From the NCBI GenBank assembly GCA_021200695.1, contig JAJQGF010000335.1:1-38344 (forward strand): 38,344 nt of DNA, given 5' to 3'. A program made the position numbers and the translations under genes. Source of the DNA: Lachnospiraceae bacterium. GTDB taxonomy: Bacteria; Bacillota; Clostridia; Lachnospirales; Lachnospiraceae. A model generated the notes under the pieces. It had not been told where the DNA came from, ran no database searches, and saw only the letters and a list, made by a program, of their open reading frames with translations. Numbering within the stretch: position 1 is the stretch's first letter; every line of letters begins with the position of its first letter. This document shows, piece by piece, positions 32,787-38,344 of this stretch.

Positions 32787-34990
32787 ATTCGTTCAACCAG
32801 CGCTGTATAACGTGTGTTTTCGTTTACATTATCAATCATAGACCTGACTGTTTCGCTGCTGCCCAGAATGGTTACGCAGCTTTTAGCCCGGGTAATTCCC
32901 GTATATAACAGGTTTCTGTTAAACAGCATTTTTGGCCCTCCTAAGAGCGGCATTACTACCGCAGGATATTCGCTGCCCTGAGATTTGTGAATCGTTATTG
33001 CATAGGACAGCTCAAGCTCGTCCAGCATTGAAAACGGATATGTCACCCTGCGCTGCTCGTCAAACTCAACAACAACAGTTTCCGACGTTTCATTTATCTC
33101 AAGCAGCCTTCCCATATCGCCGTTAAATATTCCGACTCCCTTGTCCACAGGTATTCCATAACGGCTGACCACCTCCCACTCAAGCTGGTAATTATTGCGT
33201 ATCTGCATTACCTTGTCTCCCTCGCGGTAAACCGTATTTCCCGATATGTGTTCTTTTTTGTCCTTATTCGAAGGATTGAGATAACGCTGCAATATACCGT
33301 TAAGCGTCTCACAGCCAAGATATCCTTTTCTCATAGGTGTCAGCACCTGTATATCATAGGGTGTCGCATTGACATATGGTGGCAGCTTGTCTCTTACAAG
33401 CTGCACCAGATGTTTATATATGACGTTTATGTCATTTCGCTCCAAATGAAAGAAATCCTTAGATTTATTGTCAAGTGCAATCTGCTCGCCATTGTTTATC
33501 CTATGTGCATTGACAACAATGTCACTTTTCCCTGCCTGCCGGAATATCTTCTTAAGTATAACGGTATGAAACCTTCCGCTGTCTATTAAATCCCTGAGCA
33601 CCTGCCCGGGGCCCACGCTTGGAAGCTGATTTACATCCCCGACCAATACAAGTCTTGTTCCCGGGACAACCGCCCTTAACAGTGCCTGAAAAAGCTGTAT
33701 GTCTACCATTGACATCTCATCAATTATTATTACATCCGCCTCCAGCGGATTCTCCTCGTTGCGTTCAAAGCCTGCCTTTTCCGGATTTCCTCCCTCAAGC
33801 GCGCTGTTAAGCTCAAGCAGCCTGTGTATGGTTTTTGCCTCAAAGCCGGTTGCCTCCGACATCCTTTTAGCCGCACGTCCCGTTGGTGCCGCAAGATATA
33901 TATCCATACCTTCGCTTTCAAAATAACGTATTATCATGTTAATAGTAGTGGTTTTCCCGGTACCCGGCCCTCCCGAAAGAATAAATACTCCATTTTTTAT
34001 ACATTCCATCACGGCATTCATCTGAAGCTCATCAAATTCCATTTTAAGCTCATCTGTCAGCGTCTCCAGCCTGCCTTTGACAGCCGCCTGCTGCGAGGGC
34101 AGCAGCTCCTCCTGTAGGCTCAGATTGATTTCGTCAAGCATTCTTGCACAGTTTAATTCTGCATAATAATAAACAGATGAAAAAACCTTGTCGCCCTTAA
34201 TAACAAGCTTTTTGTCCATCATAAGATTATCCATCTGAGCGCGGATATTCTCAGTGCCAACCCCCAGCAGACTCTGCGCTCTTTCAAGCAGCAGCGGCAT
34301 TGGAAGATAACAGTGTCCCTCACCTACCGCCTGCAAAAGCGTATAAAGTATACCGCTTCGTATACGGTAATCAGAATCTGCATTTATCCCGATTTTTGAA
34401 GCAATATCATCGGCCATCTTAAAGCCAATTCCATTTATGTCCTCCGCAAGTCTGTAAGGATTCTCTCTCATTATCCCATAGAGCGCCTGACCATATCTCT
34501 CAAATATTTTAACCGACAAAGCATTCGACAGCCCATACTGCTGAAGGTAAATTAGCGCCTCACGCATATCTTTCTTCTCTTCAAGCTGTACGGCAATCTC
34601 CATAGCTTTTCTCTGGCTGATACCCTTTATCTCTGCAAGCCTCTCCGGCTCCTCCTCAATTATGCGAAGTGTGTCATCACCGAATTTCCTTACTATACGT
34701 GACGCAAGCGCCGCCCCAACTCCCTTTATTGCGCCGGAGCCGAGATATCTTTCTATTCCCTCCTTGTCCTCCGGCACTACTACCCTGTAAGTATTTATTT
34801 TAAATTGCCTTCCGTACACAGGATGCTCAATATATTCTCCCTGCGCCTCGATATTTTCGCCCTGCTCAAGACTCCTGCACATTCCCACACAGGTCGTCTC
34901 TTCCCCATCATTTATAAGGTTAAGCACGGTATATCCGTTTTCTGCATTCTGAAAAATGATATGCTCAACATATCCCGTCAATACTTCCAT
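32771..34990 (-). CDS. recD2: RecD2-type DNA helicase
   Basis: 739 residues. The N-terminal OB-like region and tandem helix-hairpin-helix stretch (IKGVGAALASRIV near 89-100; IKGISQRKAMEI; INGIGFKMADDI near 186-195) are specific to RecD2. The SF1B motor has Walker A GGPGTGKTT at 341-349, motif II IIIDEMSMVD near 421-430, motif III LVGDVNQLPSVG, motif V/VI YAITIHKSQGSEYP and LLYTGITRAK. It is a 5'-3' helicase without RecBC, important in DNA repair. It opens the long operon. AAGGA eight bases upstream supports the ATG at 34990. Confidence 0.97.
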   Translation of the reverse strand: MEVLTGYVEHIIFQNAENGYTVLNLINDGEETTCVGMCRSLEQGENIEAQGEYIEHPVYGRQFKINTYRVVVPEDKEGIERYLGSGAIKGVGAALASRIVRKFGDDTLRIIEEEPERLAEIKGISQRKAMEIAVQLEEKKDMREALIYLQQYGLSNALSVKIFERYGQALYGIMRENPYRLAEDINGIGFKMADDIASKIGINADSDYRIRSGILYTLLQAVGEGHCYLPMPLLLERAQSLLGVGTENIRAQMDNLMMDKKLVIKGDKVFSSVYYYAELNCARMLDEINLSLQEELLPSQQAAVKGRLETLTDELKMEFDELQMNAVMECIKNGVFILSGGPGTGKTTTINMIIRYFESEGMDIYLAAPTGRAAKRMSEATGFEAKTIHRLLELNSALEGGNPEKAGFERNEENPLEADVIIIDEMSMVDIQLFQALLRAVVPGTRLVLVGDVNQLPSVGPGQVLRDLIDSGRFHTVILKKIFRQAGKSDIVVNAHRINNGEQIALDNKSKDFFHLERNDINVIYKHLVQLVRDKLPPYVNATPYDIQVLTPMRKGYLGCETLNGILQRYLNPSNKDKKEHISGNTVYREGDKVMQIRNNYQLEWEVVSRYGIPVDKGVGIFNGDMGRLLEINETSETVVVEFDEQRRVTYPFSMLDELELSYAITIHKSQGSEYPAVVMPLLGGPKMLFNRNLLYTGITRAKSCVTILGSSETVRSMIDNVNENTRYTALVERICEIC

Positions 34991-35021
34991 ATCTTTATTC
35001 CTTCGACAAATTACTGTTTTA

Positions 35022-35050
35022 ATTATACCTTTTTTGTGAAATAAATTCGA
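35022..35050 (-). promoter_or_regulatory. Promoter of the recD2 operon
   Basis: Minus strand -10 TATAAT (35027-35022), perfect, with a poor -35 TCGAAT (35050-35045) at 17 bases. The leader to the ATG at 34990 would be about 25 bases. An exact TTCGACA (Spo0A-box-like) lies at 35002-35008 inside the leader; see the rejected list. Confidence 0.55.
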
Positions 35051-35077
35051 TAGAAAAAGAAAAAATCATATAAGAAT

Positions 35078-35110
35078 CAGAGAAAAGCGGCAGCCGTCTA
35101 AACTGCCGCT
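35078..35110 (-). terminator. Intrinsic terminator of the mbl-flagellar operon
   Basis: Perfect eight-pair stem AGCGGCAG/CTGCCGCT (35110-35086) with a nine-base loop, followed on the minus strand by TTTTCTCT. It lies 28 bases after the flgJ-like stop and separates that operon from recD2. Confidence 0.88.
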
Positions 35111-35138
35111 CTAAATTCAAATTATTATTTTAATGCTT

Positions 35139-35552
35139 TTACAATTCCTCTATAGCCGCCTCCGCAGCTGTCGTCTCTATTGCCGCTTCAGAAATCTGCG
35201 TTATATCAGTGCCCAGATTTCTCTGCATCTGCTCATACAGCATCTGCGCAAGTCCAAGACTGCTCTGCTCTGTAGATTCGGATGCAATCTCCTGAAGCAT
35301 CTCATCCTTAAAATAATCGACGAGCTGACTTGTAGATGAATCACTGTCCTCGTCCTCAGGGATGGTCTTCTCCATCTCCTTGAATACCTGTTCAAGAAAA
35401 TATGCTTCAAATTGTTTGCAGACATCCATGAGTTCATCGTCAGTCGCACTCGTGTAATCTGAAGATAACTTGTCCTGCAGCTCTGTAGCAGACTGATTTG
35501 CTGCTGTGGTATACACGTCGCTGTACAAAGATGTAATACTACTTATATCCAT
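35139..35552 (-). CDS. flgJ: FlgJ-like rod-binding protein (N-terminal domain only)
   Basis: 137 residues with the rod-binding domain (PF10135): DDELMDVCKQFEAYFLEQVF, KEMEKTIP, LVDYFKDEMLQEIA and SLGLAQMLYEQMQRN. The muramidase domain of proteobacterial FlgJ is missing, as is normal in Gram-positives. It helps assemble the flagellar rod under the wall. Flanks are Ala/Ser/Glu-rich and low in complexity. AAGGAGGG precedes the ATG at 35552. Last gene of the operon with flgF and flgG, 14 bases after flgG. Confidence 0.88.
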   Translation of the reverse strand: MDISSITSLYSDVYTTAANQSATELQDKLSSDYTSATDDELMDVCKQFEAYFLEQVFKEMEKTIPEDEDSDSSTSQLVDYFKDEMLQEIASESTEQSSLGLAQMLYEQMQRNLGTDITQISEAAIETTAAEAAIEEL

Positions 35553-35566
35553 ATTTACCCTCCTTA

Positions 35567-36382
35567 TTAACGAAGATTATTTGCCTGCTGAAGCATTTCG
35601 TCCGATGCGGTAATAGCCTTTGAGTTAAGCTCGTATGCCCGCTGTGTCGTAATCATATTAACCATCTCGTCAACCACCTGGACATTAGAGCCCTCAAGGT
35701 AGCCCTGAATCACACTGCTCTTATCCAGATTATCATTTGTGGCTTCATTTATCGGCTCTCCGCTTGCAGCTGTCTGGGCATAGCGGCTGTCGCTTAACCT
35801 TTCAAGTCCGTTTGGATTGCTAAACTGATATACGCCTATAGTAATTCCAAGCGACTGCGGATTGTTGTTGCCGTCAGGATAGCAAAGAGTTCCGTCCGAA
35901 GTCACGGTAATGTTGCTTACCGTATACACCGAGCTGAGAATAATCGGATTCCCCTCCGTGTCAAGCACAGGCTCGCCGTCAGATGTCGCAAGCATGCTTC
36001 CCCCGTTTGATGCCGTTGTAAAATTAAAATTACCGTTTCTTGTATAATATGTATTTCCGTCAGAGCCCCTGATTGCAAAGAAGCCTTTTCCATCAATTGC
36101 AAATGCAGTATCGCTGTCGTTTGCAATCAGATTACCCTCTTTAAACACTGAGGTTATCGATGCATTGCGCACACCTAAGCCTACCTGGGCGCTGCTTGGC
36201 TTCTCGTCACCATTTGCAGATGTAGTTTTGGTCTGAATCGTCTGATACAAAAGGCTCTTAAATTCATTCTGTTCAGTCTTATATCCTGTTGTATTAACAT
36301 TTGCAAGATTATTGGCAATAGTGTCCAAATTAGTCTGCTGTGCCAGCATTCCTGTTGCTGCCGTCCATAAACTGCGTACCAT
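35567..36382 (-). CDS. flgG: Flagellar distal rod protein FlgG
   Basis: 271 residues. It starts SLWTAATGMLAQQTNLDTIA with NNLANVNTTGYKTEQNEF, has the central RGSDGNTYYTRNGNF that identifies rod/hook family members, and ends with the axial C-terminal motif EGSNVQVVDEMVNMITTQRA plus YELNSKAI. The YQTIQ element after LL is typical of FlgG. AAGGAGGTAAG precedes the ATG at 36382, and the ribosome binding site overlaps the flgF stop. This corresponds to flhP of B. subtilis. Confidence 0.96.
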   Translation of the reverse strand: MVRSLWTAATGMLAQQTNLDTIANNLANVNTTGYKTEQNEFKSLLYQTIQTKTTSANGDEKPSSAQVGLGVRNASITSVFKEGNLIANDSDTAFAIDGKGFFAIRGSDGNTYYTRNGNFNFTTASNGGSMLATSDGEPVLDTEGNPIILSSVYTVSNITVTSDGTLCYPDGNNNPQSLGITIGVYQFSNPNGLERLSDSRYAQTAASGEPINEATNDNLDKSSVIQGYLEGSNVQVVDEMVNMITTQRAYELNSKAITASDEMLQQANNLR

Positions 36383-36393
36383 ATCTTACCTCC

Positions 36394-37173
36394 TTAGCTC
36401 AGCCTTCCGAGCTGATTAACTGCAACATCCATTGTATCGTCGTAGGTCTGTATAAGCTTCTGATTGCTCTCGTACTGTCTTGTGATGGTTATAAGATTCA
36501 CCATCTCCTGTACGCTCTGGACATTTGACATCTCCAGATAGCCGGATATAACTTCAGCATCAGAATCTATTATTTCGGCGCCCTCAATCGGCTCAAAATA
36601 TGTCTCACCATAGCGCTGCAGATAGTCGTAATCCGCGAAATCAACAACCTGAATCGTTGCCACTGTCACACCGTTCTGCTCAATATCTCCGTTCTCCCTG
36701 ATTTCCGAGTCGCTAAGCGTATCAAGCACTATCCGCCGGCTGTTTTCATCCAGAACGTAATCGCCCTCTTCCGTTGTAAGATAGCCGTCCTTATTGAGGG
36801 TGAAATTTCCTGCACGGGTGTACTTTGTGCTTGTCTCTCCCGCCTTGTTCGTAAACTCCACGGCAAAAAAGCCATCTCCGGAAAGCGCCAAATCATAAGT
36901 GTTTTCCGTAAGCCTGAACGAGCCCTGACTATAATCAACATAGTTCTCGCCAACCTTAACTCCGGGATTGTCTATGCCTGTGCGCGTTACATTTAATTCG
37001 CCCACTGATGCGTCTTTTATCTTAACGGTAAGTATATCATCAAAGGATTGGCTGGTGGTTCCTTCCTTTTTAAAGCCGACAGTAGTAATGTTAGCAAGAT
37101 TGTTTGTCATGGTATCCATTCTGTTCTGCTCGTTAATCATTCCGGTATAAGCCGTGTACAAACCCTTAAACAT
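36394..37173 (-). CDS. flgF: Flagellar rod protein FlgF (FlhO-like)
   Basis: 259 residues. N-terminal axial helix FKGLYTAYTGMINEQNRMDT with NNLANITTVGFKKEG, a GDGFFAVEFTNKAGE-type middle, KYTRAGNFTLNKDGYL, and a C-terminal helix EMSNVQSVQEMVNLITITRQ then YESNQKLIQTYD. Proximal rod protein. It is placed between mbl and flgG exactly as flhO is in B. subtilis. AGAGGA seven bases upstream of the ATG at 37173. Confidence 0.94.
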   Translation of the reverse strand: MFKGLYTAYTGMINEQNRMDTMTNNLANITTVGFKKEGTTSQSFDDILTVKIKDASVGELNVTRTGIDNPGVKVGENYVDYSQGSFRLTENTYDLALSGDGFFAVEFTNKAGETSTKYTRAGNFTLNKDGYLTTEEGDYVLDENSRRIVLDTLSDSEIRENGDIEQNGVTVATIQVVDFADYDYLQRYGETYFEPIEGAEIIDSDAEVISGYLEMSNVQSVQEMVNLITITRQYESNQKLIQTYDDTMDVAVNQLGRLS

Positions 37174-37223
37174 GTATCAGTCCTCTATATCCTTTCCTTA
37201 TTGCCGATATGTCTGTCCGCTCA

Positions 37224-38222
37224 TTATTCACGGTAGCCTGCAATAAACTCTACATATTTTCCTGTTCCTATGGCAACCGCCGTCATCGGGTCCTCTGCCG
37301 TCATAGTGTTGATTCCGGTCTTGGAGGAGATAAGGTCCTCAAGTCCTCTCAGAAGGCTTCCGCCGCCGGTAAGCACGATTCCTCTGTCTGCAATATCCGC
37401 TGCCAGCTCAGGAGGAGTTTTCTCAAGAACGCTGTGTATTGTCTCCACAATCTGTGCCGTGGTCTCTCTTAAAGCCTCCTCTGTCTCCTCAGAGGATACC
37501 TTAACCGTCTTGGGAAGTCCCGTAACAAGATTACGTCCCCTGACATCCATATAGTCAACCTCCGGTCTTTTGAAAGCACATCCTATTTTAATTTTGAGGT
37601 CTTCCGCCGTTCTCTCTCCTATGAGGAGATTGTGCTTTTTCCTCATGTAGCGCACAATTGCCTCGTCAAAGTCATCTCCTGCTATCTTGATAGAAGCACT
37701 TACAACTGTTCCTCCAAGTGATATAACGGCAATATCGGAGGTTCCTCCTCCAATATCAACTATCATATTTCCGCAGGGCTTTGATATGTCTATTCCTGCA
37801 CCGATAGCAGCTGCAATGGGTTCCTCAATAATCGAAACCTCCCTTGCGCCTGCCTGATAGGTTGCATCCTCAACAGCCTTCTTTTCAACCTCTGTCACCC
37901 CGCTGGGCACACAGACCGCTATTCGCGGCTTCCTGAAGGTTCTTTTACCGAGTGCCTTCTGAATAAAATATTTCATCATTTTCTCGGTAACCTTGTAATC
38001 TGAAATAACTCCCTGGCGCAGAGGTCTCACCGCAACTATATTTCCGGGAGTCCTTCCCAGCATAAGACGGGCATCCTCTCCGATTGCCTTAATCTTGTTA
38101 GTATCTCTATCAAACGCAACGACCGAGGGCTCTTTAAGTACCACGCCTTTTCCCCTGATGTAAACAAGTATGCTGGCCGTTCCGAGGTCAATTCCAATAT
38201 CTGTGCACTGCATATAATTCAT
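37224..38222 (-). CDS. mbl: MreB-family actin-like protein Mbl
   Basis: 332 residues. Actin-fold phosphate-1 motif DIGIDLGTASILVYIRGKGV, phosphate-2 MIVDIGGGTSDIAVISLGG, and adenosine motif IVLTGGGSLLRGLEDLI. It polymerises under the membrane and guides the elongation machinery. The Mbl assignment over MreB rests on the start (Mbl begins ARDIGIDLGTA) and the downstream flgF/flgG pair. AAGGGG stands two bases before the ATG at 38222 and ten before the ATG at 38213; the latter would begin MQCTDIGIDLG and fits Mbl better, so the start may be nine bases shorter. Confidence 0.93.
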   Translation of the reverse strand: MNYMQCTDIGIDLGTASILVYIRGKGVVLKEPSVVAFDRDTNKIKAIGEDARLMLGRTPGNIVAVRPLRQGVISDYKVTEKMMKYFIQKALGKRTFRKPRIAVCVPSGVTEVEKKAVEDATYQAGAREVSIIEEPIAAAIGAGIDISKPCGNMIVDIGGGTSDIAVISLGGTVVSASIKIAGDDFDEAIVRYMRKKHNLLIGERTAEDLKIKIGCAFKRPEVDYMDVRGRNLVTGLPKTVKVSSEETEEALRETTAQIVETIHSVLEKTPPELAADIADRGIVLTGGGSLLRGLEDLISSKTGINTMTAEDPMTAVAIGTGKYVEFIAGYRE

Positions 38223-38301
38223 ACCCCTTTCTGATGGTATCTATAAATATATAATCCTTATAATATCTTCATTATTCTTGACTATAGATGATTTTTTAGT
38301 C

Positions 38302-38340
38302 ATACATAATGTATTATAACTGAAAATTTTACATTTTCAT
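38302..38340 (-). promoter_or_regulatory. Candidate promoter with palindrome before mbl
   Basis: Minus strand -35 ATGAAA (38340-38335), 16-base spacer, -10 TATAAT (38318-38313), about 90 bases upstream of mbl. The perfect palindrome ATACAT-A-ATGTAT (38302-38314) starts inside the -10 and covers the expected transcription start, so it could be an operator. The remaining upstream sequence is beyond the window. Confidence 0.5.
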
Positions 38341-38344
38341 AGAG

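Noticed and set aside
35002-35008. Exact Spo0A-box heptamer TTCGACA in the recD2 leader
   Set aside because: A 7-mer is expected several times by chance in 38 kb, and exact copies are also seen inside coding sequence (for example near 23860, 34525 and in the repeat at 2240-2270). Not enough without conservation.
37203-37210. GCCGATAT resembling a flagellar sigma-28 -10 box between mbl and flgF
   Set aside because: It reads on the plus strand, opposite to the flagellar genes, and has no TAAA box at the right distance.

Overview
The window looks like chromosomal DNA of a low-to-moderate GC, endospore-lineage, flagellated Firmicute, most likely a Lachnospiraceae-type Clostridia. The grounds are gene content (a Spo0A DNA-binding domain, Mbl next to flgF/flgG, a comFC-yvyF pair, cdaA-cdaR-glmM, a YbbR protein, a receptor-less glycan locus of Gram-positive type), strong AGGAGG-type ribosome binding sites and frequent ATA codons. 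Genus cannot be decided from the sequence alone. Almost everything is on the minus strand, so the genes are transcribed from high to low coordinates. The only plus-strand island is 22679-24367. No tRNA, rRNA, insertion sequence or CRISPR array is visible, and no gene-free stretch exceeds 300 bases; the longest is 21469-21661.

Region A (1-1985) is a compact AT-rich three-gene module: XRE repressor, ImmA/IrrE-type Zn metallopeptidase, and a PIN-fold nuclease that runs off the left edge. The peptidase stop and the PIN start overlap (TAATG). The module has its own good promoter, and two copies of a TGTTA-N7-TAACA dyad sit on it exactly 42 bp apart. The layout predicts a nuclease held off by a repressor that a protease can remove. 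This is the best candidate in the window for a little-described system.

Region B (2032-21033) is a large cell-surface glycan locus. From the upstream end it has two overlapping membrane proteins that look like the two halves of one GT-C-like protein, a GT2, a CpsE/WcaJ-type initiating transferase, a Wzz-like protein fused to a kinase-like domain that has lost its Walker A motif, a GT-A enzyme, an EpsG-type polymerase, two GT4 and one GT2 enzymes. A fresh promoter at 9953-9981 then starts a second block: a WbpM/CapD-type UDP-sugar 4,6-dehydratase, a PglC-type small initiating transferase, an SDR reductase/epimerase, a GT2, a secreted N-acetylglucosaminidase and a lipoprotein with a repeat-rich Ser/Thr/Asp tail. 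The second block is the usual set for making and loading a 6-deoxy-HexNAc such as QuiNAc or FucNAc, so the locus may start two glycans. No flippase is present in the window.

Region C (21043-24377) holds a stand-alone Spo0A DNA-binding domain without a receiver, a DPM1/GtrB-type polyprenyl-phosphate glycosyltransferase, and divergently a DUF212 (YuiD) membrane protein and a DUF3048 (YerB) lipoprotein.

Region D (24383-35050) is housekeeping. It has leuA behind an HPr gene with an intrinsic terminator between them, then a long operon recD2 - comFC - yvyF - two unknown membrane proteins - cdaA - cdaR - glmM that joins DNA repair/competence, c-di-AMP synthesis and cell-wall precursor supply.

Region E (35078-38344) is mbl - flgF - flgG - flgJ-like, the same order as mbl-flhO-flhP in Bacillus subtilis, closed by a perfect-stem terminator.
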